Below, one piece after another: positions 31,586-43,102 of a stretch of 64,000 nt of DNA. The translations under genes and the position numbers were made by a program. Under the pieces are notes generated by a model. It was not told the origin of the DNA. It searched no databases and saw only the letters and a program-made list of their open reading frames with translations. Each line of letters begins with the position of its first letter. Within the stretch, counting starts at the first letter, position 1. Origin of the DNA: Pollenia angustigena (lineage: Eukaryota; Arthropoda; Insecta; Diptera; Polleniidae); NCBI GenBank assembly GCA_930367215.1, contig OV884059.1, positions 38,679,882 through 38,743,881 on the forward strand, written 5' to 3'.

Positions 31586-32352
31586 TTGGAATTTTAAGAA
31601 AATTCAATGTTGAAAATGAAAATTCAATGTTGTGGTGAATATCACTTTAAGTACAAACTTTGCATTCCATATTTAACACGCTTAACAGTGCAGCCACACG
31701 ATCAAGATTTTCTTGATAGTCTTTTACATATACTGATTGTCAAAATATGCAAAAGTTGACAGCTGTGACGTAGGCTGCACGCAAGTTGAAAGCATTTTAC
31801 TTTTTCAAGATGTCGTCGCCGTGAAAACAACTCAACAACTCCACTTTTGATTTTTCTGCACTGTAGGCTGTTCGAAGGGACTTTATTTTTTTCTTTACTT
31901 CTTCCACTGGCATTTTTGTTTCAGAAGCTATAGACTCGTAGGCTTTTATTTTCAAATCATTTCGCCCATATGATGAAAGATTCATAAAATTTCATGGCTT
32001 CTGTACAGCTCTATGAATCGTAGAACATCATTTTGCTTATTAATTTTATAAATAAATTTTATTAATAAACATATTTTACTATTTTTTTAGGTTTTTAGTT
32101 AAAATTTTAAAATTCCCGCAACAATTTGTAAAAAAAAAGTTCTTCATTTTTTGCCGGCAAAATATTTGTGAAAAAAACAAAAACAACTTCAAAAGATTTG
32201 TAATAAGAGGTTTTCTTGAACGAAATTTGATACACTCACTGGCAAGAGAATTTTAGAGGCAAGTTCGTATCAATTTTTAAAAGTATGAGTGCATTGGTAA
32301 AAAAGTGTGAGTGTATTAAAACTTGATAGCCAAAACTTGATCGTGTAACGCT
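31586..32352. repeat. Repeat R, copy 2, with MADF remnant
   Basis: The right flank of the Harbinger insertion continues repeat R (TTATTGGAATTTTAAGAAAA, GTACAAACTTTGCATTC). GCCACACGATCAAG at 31695 and the inverse CTTGATCGTGTAACG at 32337 may be its ends around a decayed MADF gene, making it an old non-autonomous element. Confidence 0.55.
31797..31985 (-). pseudogene. MADF-domain fragment
   Basis: 62 residues on minus with KAYESIASETKMPVEEVKKK and IKSLRTAYSAEKSKVE, the second and third helices of a MADF DNA-binding domain. No ATG-proximal part or downstream exon is recognisable. It lies inside repeat R and is probably the relic of that element's own accessory protein. Confidence 0.6.
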
Positions 32353-33434
32353 CACGCTGGGTCTCCACGTAGCAATTTTTATTGCTAAGTACAAGCAATA
32401 ACGTCGGCAGAACAATGACAGAACAATGGAGCAATAATTGCTGATTATATTGCTGGGGAACACTTGTTATTGCTTTGCCATAAATTTTGTAATTTTCACC
32501 TCGAGTAGTTGTTTAAAGTTTTGTGGCTGTATTTATAACAAATGTTTTATGTTGTGTTTTGAAGTGATTGTTAAATTTTCTTTTTTAAATTAATTAATTA
32601 AATTAATAAAATAATTAATTGTAATTGTCGTAGCTGTGTTTTTTATTGCTTTTTTGTTTATTTGCGTATGAAAAAAACCTAAAACTTGTATTGTTCTATT
32701 GAAAAAATAAAAAACATTTTTTCATTTTTCGAATTTATTCTATGAGTTAAATTTCAGGTCTGTATTTTATAAAGCTTTTTTGTAATAGTTCTATTCCTTT
32801 AATTTTTCAGAAATGACTTTATACACTGTCAGACTATTATATTGAATTTTCTTTTTACATTTTACCTTAGCCTTCCTTTGGAAAGCAATGAAGTATATTG
32901 AATGTACAGAAAAATTTACAATTATTAGACACCAGCAGAATGTAATGCATTTTCTGGCCCGCTACGGCCTTCGTCAGCATTCTTTGTTTCTAATTGAAAA
33001 AATAAAAATATACAAAAAAAAAAAAAAAAAACAAATTCGTCGTTTGCTTTTGTTGATATTGACGTTTATTTAAAAATATAATATATAAACACTTTTTCTT
33101 TATTTTGTTGAAGTATTTTGTCACTTGCTTTTTTTAATAAATAAACACACTAATAAATAACCAACTGTACAGAGAAATGAAATGTCAGATAAATTACAAC
33201 TGATTTGACAGCAGATTGCTAAGCAATAATTGCTCAAGCAATAAGAAGAGCAATCATTGCGCAATGGATTGCCACTCATAGCAATATGCGATCTATACGT
33301 CGCAAATTTTATGGAGCAATCAAATTTGACGTTTGCCGCAATAAATATTGCTATGTGGAGACCCGGGGTCAAGTTAATGGAGCAATCAAATTTGACGTTT
33401 GCCGCAATAAATATTGCTACGTGGAGACCCAGGG
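32345..33434. mobile_element. Non-autonomous element, CTGGGTCTCCACGTAGCAAT ends, with doubled right end
   Basis: The left end (from about 32354) and right end (up to about 33434) share CTGGGTCTCCACGTAGCAAT in inverted form. The right end is present twice in tandem: the 64 bp ending at 33370 is repeated at 33371-33434 (GGAGCAATCAAATTTGACG each time). The centre has no coding signal. A central piece (about 32735-32985) recurs at 38080-38320. Confidence 0.6.
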
Positions 33435-34350
33435 TTAATGTAGACAACAATTTTTTGTACATATTTATTGCCGACAATTTATGTTGCAATAATTGCTAGT
33501 CCATTTTCGTTGACAATTATTGCTTACATGAAACGTCAAATTTGGCTGCCAATTGAGAAAGAAGAAGCAAAAAAGAAAAATATAAAAGGAAATAGTGTGA
33601 GAAAGAAATTAAATTTGTGAAATGGTAGCAAATTATAATTGTAGTAAAAGAATTAAATTAATGAATATAATAAACACAAAAATAAAATTACAAAAATTAT
33701 TTTCATTAATATAATTTTTTTCTTTTATTATTTAAATTTATATAAATTTGTTTAAGTTTGAGTTCTTTTTTATATAAAAATATGAATTTTATTATTATTA
33801 TTATTTTTTTTTTTTTTTGTTAAAATAAAATTAAAATTTTTATATAAGAAAGACCTCAAGCTTAAACAAATAAATATACATTTTAATAATAAAGTCGAAT
33901 AAGAAAGAATTTATATCAATAAAAATAATTTTTGCAAGATATCGCCAGTTTATAAACTGCACCTTCTGCCCTGATTTTTTTTCAAATTATGAGTTAACAT
34001 AAATACGTTTTCCCATGCCTTTAACATAAGCTGAGCAATAAGCAAGGAGAATTTATTGCAGGTGGTCTTAAAAGCCCTGCTGATATTAGCTAAAATCACT
34101 GTTGGATGTCAAAATTTTGTTTATTCTCTTTTATTATCTTTGTTTCTGTTTTGTTTTATTTCTGTTTTTGACTTTGTACAATGATTTTACAAAAACAAAT
34201 TGCTTGTGGTTTTTGTACGAGTTGTACTTGTTGTAGTACCGAGATTACCTGGGATGAATTCGCCTTGGCAATAAGATATATTGCTCTATTATTCTGAGGA
34301 CGTTATTGCCAACTTGCTGAGATATTTATATTAGTGTAGACCTAGGTTAA
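33435..34350. other. AT-rich spacer
   Basis: Mostly A/T with short homopolymers and no coding frame. A GAATTCGCCTTG end-like motif lies at 34256, and GTAGACCTAGGTTA at 34336 resembles the end region of the preceding element. Confidence 0.45.
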
Positions 34351-35133
34351 AATCCCAACAAATATGGAGTTTTGATTTCAAATTGAAAATGATTTGAAAT
34401 CAAACGTTTTTTCAAACAACAAACGTTTTATAATGATTTGAAAATCATAGCATTCTCAACAAAAAGGGGAAATTATTTTCAAATTGAAAAATGCCTTTAT
34501 TTTAATCTTGCTTTTTTTACGTAATCCTCAAATGTTTTTCAAATGTGAACTATAATACAATGTGGAACATAGATAAGTGTATTTTATTTTGTTAATTTAA
34601 ATTTATTATTCATTTATATAAACTGTGAGAAAAACATTCGGCACCATAGCTAATTTTCCTTTAATTTTTGGCAAGACAAAATACTTGGCTTCCTTTTATT
34701 TTGAGGATTTTGGATCCGCGATCATACAAAAACTTATAATTTCTTAACTTTTCCATTTTATTTTTTTCTATTCGTATTCTAAGTCATTGTACTTACTTAC
34801 AAATAATTATTTATTTTTCACAAGAAATAAATCGTTCACTTTTAAAACATTTAACCACGAAGTAAAAATTTGACTTTAATTGCAATTTTTAATATTTATA
34901 TTTAATTTTCGCTTTTGTATGGCCAAGTTTATTTTTGATTTGAATTTAACATTTGATACTAATTTGATATAAATTGATAAAACATTTGATGTCAAATGTT
35001 TAATTTCAAATAATTATCGATTTTAATTTTAATGTTAAAATCAAACAATTGAAAAACGTTTGAGAATTTTGTTTGAAGTCAAATGATAAAGTCATTTCAT
35101 ATCAAAGGTTTTGCTTCGTGTTTGTTGGGATTA
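34351..35133. mobile_element. Non-autonomous TIR element, AATCCCAACAAA ends
   Basis: Ends AATCCCAACAAA (34351) and TTTGTTGGGATT (to 35132) are inverted. Subterminal ATTTGAAATCAAA-type motifs recur many times in both directions, as in MITE-like elements with repeated transposase-binding sites. No ORF. It ends about 270 bp upstream of the Spt6 start codon. Confidence 0.6.
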
Positions 35134-35403
35134 GTTCACAAATCGACTGAGAAACAGTTGGAAATGAATTTTTGACTTTACAAATACATAAACCCTTTTT
35201 ATAAACAATTCAACAAACTCACCACAATAAAAAAGTGTTAACAACATAATTTATTATGGTTTGTTAAGACTCGGGTTGATTTGTTCACATGCGTAAAAAA
35301 TTGTATGGGTTATATCAAAGTATATTTCTATCATTAAATGTGTTAAAATTTGCATTGCATCTGCATTATCTATTTGAGTATATTATTTAATTTTTAAGTG
35401 AAG
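35134..35403 (+). promoter_or_regulatory. Spt6: Presumed Spt6 promoter and 5' UTR
   Basis: About 270 bp between the TIR element and the Spt6 ATG. The context before the ATG is TAAGTGAAGATGG. No TATA box or DRE-like element could be assigned. Confidence 0.45.
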
Positions 35404-35442
35404 ATGGCTGATTTTCTGGACTCTGAGGCAGAAGAATCAGAG
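35404..35442 (+). CDS. Spt6: Transcription elongation factor Spt6, coding exon 1
   Basis: 13 codons from ATG 35404: MADFLDSEAEESE, followed by the donor GAG|GTAATG, phase 0. This matches the Spt6 N-terminus, which in flies and vertebrates begins M-x-(D/E)-F-x-(D/E)-SEAEESE. Spt6 is a nuclear histone chaperone that travels with RNA polymerase II. The exon is too short to show as a long open frame and was found by joining it with exon 2. Confidence 0.85.
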
Positions 35443-35944
35443 GTAATGTCAAATGTGATTATTTTACTGTAATTCTTGTGTTGGATTTTCTATACTATGC
35501 TAACTTTTTAAGTGCTTTAAAAAGAGGTTTTTCAATAATTCGTGATCTAAATTTTAAAAACACATTTTATTGACGAATAAAAATATGTTGTCGTACCTTT
35601 ATACAGGTAACAATTGAAAGTAATGCAAGTTCTTCAAAAAAAAGTATTTTATATATGTACAACTTAAATTTGCCTTGAAATTACATCTGTATCTACATGT
35701 ACGTAGATACGTACAGAATGGCCATCTTCATGAATACATAAGCATGTATGAAAGAATTTTAAAGAACTGGAGACTGCAAATAAAAATAAAACTATAAAAA
35801 ATTTTAAAAATTTGCACGTGATAAAAAAGTTTTAATGGGTATTGCCTTAAAATGAAAATGTAAGACAAAAAACAGAGTGCGTGATAGATTTGTATCTATG
35901 TATGTAGTACATATGTATGTGTGTATGTATATACACTTGCGAGC

Positions 35945-36310
35945 AATTTTGGCTTAAATCTAGTTTACCAATGCAGCTCTTAACAAAAAATCTGCTTAGA
36001 GTAATAGAACGTTGAAAAATAATATATATAGATACCTATACATATAAATATATACGATTTTCCATATCCCGATATACATATCTCTTGATATACAAAATTT
36101 ATTAAAAAATTCTTAACCCACTAAAATGATTTTGCGAAAATACATGAGTTTTTAGTAAGCAATATGCTTACTAGGTAAGTATGCAGAGAACTTTTAGTTA
36201 TCGAAGCCGGTGTTGTTATACCATAGAGGATAAAGTCCTTGCGCCCGGCCGAAGTACGTCTTTGCACAGAAGCTTTAACTAAGAGGAAGAGGAGGAAATA
36301 ATTGCGTGCG
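35945..36310 (+). repeat. Block P with minisatellite units, third site
   Basis: A decayed block P (AAATCTAGTTTACCAATGCAG) is followed by two degenerate minisatellite units (CGAAGCCGGTGTTGTTATACC at about 36197, GCGCCCGGCCGAAG at 36241). An ATT/ATA microsatellite follows at 36355-36395. It has the same order as in the composite at 22860. Confidence 0.7.
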
Positions 36311-36529
36311 GCCGGAGGCTGGGTTAAAAGCAAAGTTTTATTTAGCGAAGCGAGTATTATTTATTATTATAATAATAATAATAATAACAAAATTAATCTT
36401 TCTTTGACACTTTTATTTTAATTCACTACATATGTACATGCACTAGTGGCTCAAACTAAAGCAGCTCAGAAAATTTTTCCAGCTATAATTTTATTATAAA
36501 GGGCTGCTGTCTAACCATATTCATACAAA

Positions 36530-37034
36530 AAGCCCTACATAAACGAACGACTTCAATCGCACGATCTTGTTGGCCAATTGACATCGGAAAAACGTGAAAT
36601 TACGATCTTAGAAACTTGCCATACAATAAATCCAAGATCGGTTGTGTTGTGGGGCTCGTTGCCCCGTCTTGTAGAAACCACATATACTCAAAATCTAAAT
36701 TGCAGCCCATAAAATTGGTTACCTTAAGGACATAGCGACAATCGACATTCGGACTATTCGCCACACTCACTTATTCGGACTATTCGCCACACTCACTTAC
36801 AGAAGCAATAATTTCGGTACTGCGCACGTTGCGATGAAGCACAGGCCTGACGACATCTGTAATGCTGCCAGTCTCTTAAAATTTCTTTGTAATATTGCCA
36901 ATTCCTTGCACAGTAGGTTGAATATGACGACCATAGTTGCCCCGTATTGCTGGAAAAGAGGCCATGTTTTACCCGCGATTTTTGCAGTAAGTTCTAACCA
37001 TTTTTACACGTTCTTCGATTGTTAAACGATGCAT
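36530..37034 (-). pseudogene. mariner/Tc1/IS630-type transposase relic
   Basis: On minus an ATG at 37034 opens the N-terminal helix-turn-helix motif HRLTIEERVKMVRTYCKN. The frame continues with at least four stops (NYGRHIQPTVQGIGN, RPVLHRNVRS). After a large gap the catalytic part appears as MWFLQDGATSPTTQ and, shifted, VNWPTRSCD, which match the second Asp region and the third acidic region of DDE_3 transposases. A 26 bp exact tandem duplication lies within it (36747-36772 and 36773-36798). Only about a third of the protein remains. Confidence 0.75.
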
Positions 37035-37375
37035 ACTTGTAAATGGCAAACCTTTCGCTAAATAAATGACCCTTCAGATGACAGATATTTAACTGCTGAC
37101 AGCTATGTCAGACCGGCGATTTTGAAGCCACTTTAACCATATATTTAACTGTATAGTTCACATACTTTATTTATTAATTCATATCAGGGACCCTAACAGT
37201 TATAAGAGAAGCGATAAAAAAATCATATACATATAACCATTAATATTGATGAATTATAGGTAAAGGTTTTAAAAAACAATCATTTAATATATTAAGGGTA
37301 ATCACGATGGTCATTGTGCAAATTCGCATTTTGCAAATTTGCAGTGCATATTATGATTGATCGTGAGCATATTTA

Positions 37376-37440
37376 TTTATTCAATGTTACACAAAAACCG
37401 AGCCCAGAGGGCCATATATGGTTTAAAAATACAACTCAAA
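37376..37440 (-). mobile_element. Isolated LINE 3' end (LINE A family)
   Basis: On minus it reads CCATATATGGCCCTCTGGGC then AATAAATA, matching the 3' UTR end and tail of LINE A at 11391-11450. A very short 5'-truncated insertion. Confidence 0.55.
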
Positions 37441-38079
37441 ACATACTACTCAACATTTGCATTTGTTTGCAATTATACAAAAGCATATTAAAATAAATAT
37501 TTTATTTTTAAATTATTTAAATTGAATTCTCTATTTTAAGTTAAAACCCACGAAAATGTTCAATTTATCAAATATATCAAATGTTATTGTTTACATTTGT
37601 TTGCAACTGAGCAAATATGCACTACTAATTTTGCTCATGGCTTTTTTTTAGCGAAAACGAAGTAAAATGGAGCAAATTGCAAATACGTAAATTTTTTTGT
37701 TGTGTTGTGCAAATGTGTGTATTTTTGCACGCATTTGCATCGTTTGCACTACCTTTCGTGATTTCCCTTATTGTATTTTGGTTAACGTAACGAATTAAAT
37801 AAAGAAATTTAAAATGAATCTTAACCTCTAACATTTTTGTTAGTGTTGTAGATGAATTGTTTTTGTTTTAACTATATTTTTAATTACTATTGCAACATTA
37901 AATGAATTATTTTTTGGTTTTTATTATACTTTTTTACTTTTTTTAAATTACGACCTCAAAGCGACCTCCAAAAGTTTAAACGTTAAATCAATAATTTGTT
38001 TTTATTATTGTATTTCTTTAACAAATAGAAACTGGGAATTAGGTCCTTCCGAAGGTTACTTTATATTATATTCAAAATT
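37441..38079. other. AT-rich intronic spacer
   Basis: No coding, repeat or inverted structure recognised beyond TTTGCAA-type simple motifs. Confidence 0.45.
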
Positions 38080-38320
38080 TTTCAATTTTCGAATTTATTC
38101 TATGAGCTAAATTTCAGTTATGTATTTTATAAAACTTTTTTGTAATAGTTCTCTTCCTTCAATTTTTCAGAAATGACTTTATACACTACCAGACTTTTAT
38201 ATTGTACATATTTTCTTTTTACATTTTACCTTAGCCTTCCTTGGACAGCAATTATTAGACACCACAATTATTAGACACCAGCAGAATGTAATGCATTTTC
38301 TGGCCCGCTACGGCCAGAAA
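38080..38320 (+). repeat. Second copy of the 32735-32985 segment
   Basis: Shares CGAATTTATTCTATGAG, ATGACTTTATACACT and CAGAATGTAATGCATTTTCT with 32735-32985, same orientation, with small indels and a doubled ATTATTAGACACCA. It marks a dispersed family of unknown class. Confidence 0.7.
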
Positions 38321-38428
38321 AATTGAAGAAATAGAACTATTACAAGAAAGCATAGAATAAATTCGAGAAATGAAAAATGTTGAATCTTGTATTTCTTTTT
38401 TAATTTAATTTTATGTACAGTATCGCTA

Positions 38429-38565
38429 CCGTTAGTCCCAATTTACACTAGGAACATTTCTTGCCTAGTCATGTACTACACACTCTACTTTATCGACCCT
38501 CGCCATCAAATTTCGTCTGTCCGGCAATAAATGTCCCTAGTGTAACTTGGGACTGACGTGTTCGA
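38429..38565. mobile_element. Small palindromic MITE, GTCCCAA ends
   Basis: 137 bp with inverted ends GTTAGTCCCAATTTACACTA and GTCAGTCCCAAGTTACACTA. The target duplication is unclear. Confidence 0.6.
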
Positions 38566-39192
38566 GTGAGAGCACTATTGTGTTTTCTGTTCTAAGTAAT
38601 TATGTGAAAGAAAGAGATAACAGCTCACACGTACAGAAGAGAATAGGCTAAATTTTAAAGGGAAAGTTTTAGAATTTCTAACTAATACTTTTATGTAACG
38701 CGTTTTTTTACTCGTACTGTTTTTGCAGGGTAACCAAAAATTTATAATCAAAAAAAAAAAAAAAATTTTTGTCTCTAATTGGTTACGATAACCAAAAATA
38801 AAATATATGTACGATTATGGTAAAAAATAAACAATTGCAAATAAAAGGAATTTTCCCGTAACCTTTTTTTTTTTTTGAAAAAAACATATACATTTCAATT
38901 TTTAATATATTGGTAATTAATGGGATCACAATAGAACCCAAGGAAACGTCGCTCATGTTTTTTTATATATATTTTAACATGAGCGGCGTTGCTGATTTCA
39001 CTGCTGGCAAATCAACTTAAGTTGTGTTGCTATCCGTAAGTCACCCATAAGTGTTATTTGATCTATTAATAGTATTTCAAAAAGCTACCAAAATAACAAT
39101 ATATAACTATGTGATTTTTGAGTCCATTTTAAACATATTATTGTTAAACAAATTACCCCCATACCTAAAAAATATTTTATTTTTCTTTTTAG

Positions 39193-39277
39193 GAGGAAGA
39201 GGAGTTAGAGGTGCACGAAAAAAAGAAATTAAAAAAATTAAAGGCGATGGCTGACAGTAGTGAAGAGGAAGAAGAAG
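39193..39277 (+). CDS. Spt6: Transcription elongation factor Spt6, coding exon 2
   Basis: Acceptor TTTTTCTTTTTAG at 39180-39192, then 28 codons plus one base: acidic EEEELEVHEKKK, basic LKKLKAMAD and SSEEEEE, then a perfect donor G|GTAAGT at 39278. Joined to exon 1 it continues the acidic Spt6 N-terminal tail in frame. This region of Spt6 is disordered and binds histones and Iws1/Spn1. The phase and the alternation of acidic and KKxKKLK blocks fit the family. The next exon (expected to continue the acidic tail) was not found in the remaining 24.7 kb. Confidence 0.85.
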
Positions 39278-39446
39278 GTAAGTTAGTCGCAAGATAACTC
39301 GATTTCATGTTTTTTCACTTGTACTTCTTATTTTTGCAAGTGTTATTATTGGGACAAAATTCTAGTTTGATTATTTTTGTATATAATACAATATTATTTT
39401 ATTTATTAATGCAATAGAGGCCAAAATAACAATATTACATGTTAAT

Positions 39447-39517
39447 CACCCTTATCGTGAATAACAAGTGGAATTTTTGTTTACATGAAATTTTTATTCA
39501 CCTCGAAGGGAAAAAGC
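39447..39517. mobile_element. Degenerate CACCCTTAT-ended MITE relic
   Basis: CACCCTTATCGTGAATAAC with an internal inverse ATTTTTATTCAC. It resembles the MITE at 7442, strongly decayed. Confidence 0.4.
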
Positions 39518-39689
39518 AATTGCAAATCTCCTCGTAAAATTTTTCACGCTATCAGTTTCAGCGAATGCCAAAAAAGAAGAAATATTAAAAAAATTAAAAA
39601 TTAAAAAAAAAAATACATAAATATACACGTATATATTTTAAAGAAAGTTCAAAAAATAAATCAAAATATTTAGTATTAGAGGGATAGTT

Positions 39690-40799
39690 TGATTACAACG
39701 ATAGATAAGGTTAGGTTCCATGGGCAGCCATCAAATACCCGGCGCCAATGCCCATCCCTTAGAGCAGTTACTCAGATGGCGTCACTGCAGGTTCCAACTA
39801 CTTCGTCTTCCTAGTGAAGAGGAGCGATTTTAGTTCCACCCTGGGCAGATCCCCCAAGCAGGAAAACACCGGTTCCCCCAGGTATTCTTCCCTAATGCCC
39901 CGCAATCCAGGGCAATGACAAAGGAAGTGAAGCACAGTCTCCTCTTCCTCCTCGTTCTGACAACTCCTACAGTAGTGGTTAAATTCCAGACCCATTCTTG
40001 CAGCATGAGTCCCCGCCGGCCAGTGTCCAGTCAAAACCGATATCACCGTCCTAATCTGGTTCCTGTTGAAACCAAGTAGAGAGCTAGTTCTCCGTTCATC
40101 ATATCCAGGCCAAAGGATTCTGGATATCAAACAGGTGGACTCACAGGTGCACCGCATCTGCGCAACTCTATAAGACTCGCGCCCGATAAGTAATTTACAG
40201 TGAGCCATTGGAAGACCAACAAACTGATCGATGAATACATCATCCATGCGACCGACTTGTCTGGCCAGCCCATCTGCTACTAGATTCCCCGGGCACACCG
40301 AATGACCCAGTATCCATATAAGCGTTACCCTTGAATGTTTCGCAATCTCATACAAAGACATCCGACATTCTACAGTTAACCTAGATGTCGTGTAGACACC
40401 CGCTAGGGAAGCAATGGCAGCCTTGCTGTCAGTAAATATACGTATATCTCCCGATATGCGATAATACCTCAGCCAGTTTGCCGCCCGCCTTATAGCCGAG
40501 ATTTCCGCCAGCAGGACACTACATCCATCCGGCAGACGAAAGGAAACCTTCACATCCAGTTCCTCTATAAAGAAACCTCCGCCAACCCTCTAACCTTTCC
40601 TCGAACCATCAGTATAAACCCCAAGGGTTGGTTCACGGAAAGTATCCGACAGCACGTTGCCGTGCGCCACCTGTATCACGAACCCCGCACCAAAGAACGG
40701 CACCGGGGTGCAGTAATCCACTCCATCAGGGACAATCGTACTTCTGATTATCCTGGCGTGTCCATAGTCACGGGTCGACCAGCCGTTCGCCGCGTGCAA
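39690..40799 (-). mobile_element. LINE E, 3' fragment with RNase H domain
   Basis: 5'-truncated non-LTR element on minus, ending at about 39690 after GGTTCCATGGGCAGCC. RNase H places it in the group of LINE clades that carry this domain (I, LOA, R1-like). It is noticeably richer in G and C than its surroundings. Confidence 0.75.
39798..40799 (-). pseudogene. LINE E RNase H and C-terminal zinc region
   Basis: On minus the upstream part shows VYTDGSRKG (first RNase H Asp). One in-frame TAG then interrupts at about 40590. The frame continues with AEISAIRRAANWL (catalytic Glu), IFTDSKAAIASL (second Asp), WILGHSVCPGNLVADGLARQ (His and last Asp), and a Cys-His cluster CRSCQNEEEEETVLHFLCHCP. All RNase H catalytic residues are visible. 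Reverse transcriptase and endonuclease are missing. Confidence 0.8.
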
Positions 40800-40909
40800 T
40801 TACAACGTTTGTTTGTGCACTTTTTAAATTTTAGGTAGTAAAATATTTACCAAGATTATGCCACCACATCTTTCGAAAGCTTCACAAATCCACAGGCAAT
40901 CGACATATT

Positions 40910-41417
40910 CTCCCCTATCGCGAATGTTATGGGAATATGATATATGGGATCAAACCTAAATTCCCATCCCCAACAAATCGGTATCGCAAATCTTTTGGGA
41001 GTATAAATTTATATTGTGAATTATTTGTCAGTGCTTTGTTAACAAAAGTCTCTATTGTAATTAACATGTCAGTGCTTGTATTGTGAGAGAAAAATAGACA
41101 AAATAAAATACTAATAAAAATATAATAAAAAAAATAATGAATAGTGTTTATCTTCATTTTCTTTATGTACACTCCTTCAATAAAAGGAACAAGTAATTTA
41201 ATTTAGTCCCACTTTAATATACAAATTAAAATTTACATGTTCCCTTGTCGTTCGCATCAACCTTGTTGGGAATTTATTTAGGAGTAAACATTGGCGATGC
41301 CAAATTTTTTAAGTTTAGGAATTCATTCCCAAAAAATTTGTTATGGGAATCATTCACAATACGAAATAAAAAAATATGGGAATATTTTCATGGAAGTAGT
41401 TGTTTGCGATAGGGTTG
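40910..41417. mobile_element. Non-autonomous element, CCCCTATCGCGAA ends
   Basis: About 0.5 kb between CTCCCCTATCGCGAATG and TTTGCGATAGGG, with subterminal TATGGGAAT motifs in both orientations. Its ends recall the CACCCCTATCG family at 7442. Confidence 0.5.
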
Positions 41418-42061
41418 ATTGTTTTGCATTTTGTTGAGCAATATGTAATAGTTTGTGCCTTATTAACGGATCTTGCCCGTAATATCCAAATTATAAGAAG
41501 AACTACTTACATACATATTCTGTTCTCCAGCAAAAATAAAGTAAGAAAATCAAAGGGAAAAGTGCTATTGTTTTTTGTTAAATGTGTTGCAAATACTTAA
41601 TAAAATAAAATTTTAATTGAAAATTGCAATACTTAATAAACTGAAAAATGATTATGGGAAACCATTTTTTCACTTGTATAATGTTCCAATTCGTCGTGCA
41701 GCTGGCATAAACATAAAAATTCTTGTTGTGCCAATATTTATGTGAGGCACTGTATATCTGTGTATTAAAAAAAAACAGCGAAATTTCAAGGGTATTCATT
41801 TCAGTTTTTTTATTTGTTGGAAAAATGAAAAAGTGGAAAAATGTAATTTTTGTTACAACAAACACAAGGAAAAACTTTTCCACCGAAAGTTGCAATTTAA
41901 ACAAGCTTTAACCAAATGTAAAAAAATCAGATTGGAAAATTACAATTTTACAATTTTTTAAGAGTTGGCAGTTCACAAACGTCCAATTGAGTGTAGTTGC
42001 CACCATGTTAAAAATGTTGTTATTTTTCAAAAAAAGTACTAAAATTTACATATCTTTTTAA
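41418..42061. other. AT-rich intronic spacer
   Basis: Overlapping short frames on both strands between 41400 and 41911 show no family features. No repeat end seen. Confidence 0.4.
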
Positions 42062-43102
42062 CCCTTATGTGAGTGACAGGGTACCCGGGTAACTTTTTAA
42101 TCTTTAATTGCATTTTTTGTTTGTTTGAAGTTTCTTAAGGGAGTGGAACCTCTTGAGAACTCTTATTATTGTGTTTTAAATATATTTAAATAAACATTAG
42201 CTTAGTTTCTTAATTTGAAAGGGTTCTGTGGGTCAATTTATATTTTGCACCCTTAACCCTTAACGCGTACCTTAACGAAAATATTTAAAATAACATTTAT
42301 TTTTTAGTATAATTTAATTTATTGTAATGAATATCAGCTTAAAAGCATGTTGAATTGAATAAACTGGAATATTTTTTTACTTTTCACATGAATGAAAATT
42401 TAAAATTTAAAAATAAAAAGACAGTGTTAGTTATTTTGTACATATACATATTTCGTTTATATTGTTTATTCAAACAAAAGGCTTGAAGAAAGCACAAAAA
42501 AATAGAAATTATATACACTTCACTATAGAACAAATCAGAAAAAACAAACAAAAAAAAAAAAAAAATTGTGTACTGACATCCTTGGAAGAAGGATTCACAC
42601 AGAGGACGGTATTATATCGCACATTTTCAGAATATGTTCACATTCGTTTTATATACCATTTGTATCTATGGAATCTAAGCGTGCTTGTTTAGAACAATGT
42701 TGTTATTGCACTTTACCTTCTTCTTGCGCTCACCGAACTTATTCATGTATGAACATAGTAATGTATGAAAGCAGTAGCAAGTAGATGTATTTGTCGATCA
42801 ATCATAAAGCCAAAGGGATGTCCCCCGATTCGTGTTTATGTTAGACATGGCAAAAACTTATATTTTACATTTTGTTAAATGAATTTTCTTATATATATTG
42901 TAAAATAATAGAGGTATTCACCTCAGAATTTTTACTCTTGCGGAAGTGCGGAATTGCGGTTTTGCACTATCGGTGTCGTGAACACCCAGCTTTAAACATT
43001 TTGAAATTTCAATTTCGAAATATTACGAACTGTCAAAAACTAAAAAAAAAGTACACAATTGTCAACTGATTGCAAAAAATCATTGCTGTTTATTAATTCA
43101 AG

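Larger units (their letters stand above)
35443..39192 (+). other. Spt6: Spt6 intron 1 (3.75 kb), transposon-rich
   Basis: Bounded by GTAATG and TTTTTAG. Contains a P-block plus minisatellite fragment, a mariner-like pseudogene, a LINE 3' end fragment, repeated segments and a small MITE. Confidence 0.8.

Noticed and set aside
39107..39292. 61-codon minus-strand frame over Spt6 exon 2
   Set aside because: It is an antisense shadow. The plus strand has strong acceptor and donor sites and the Spt6 reading.
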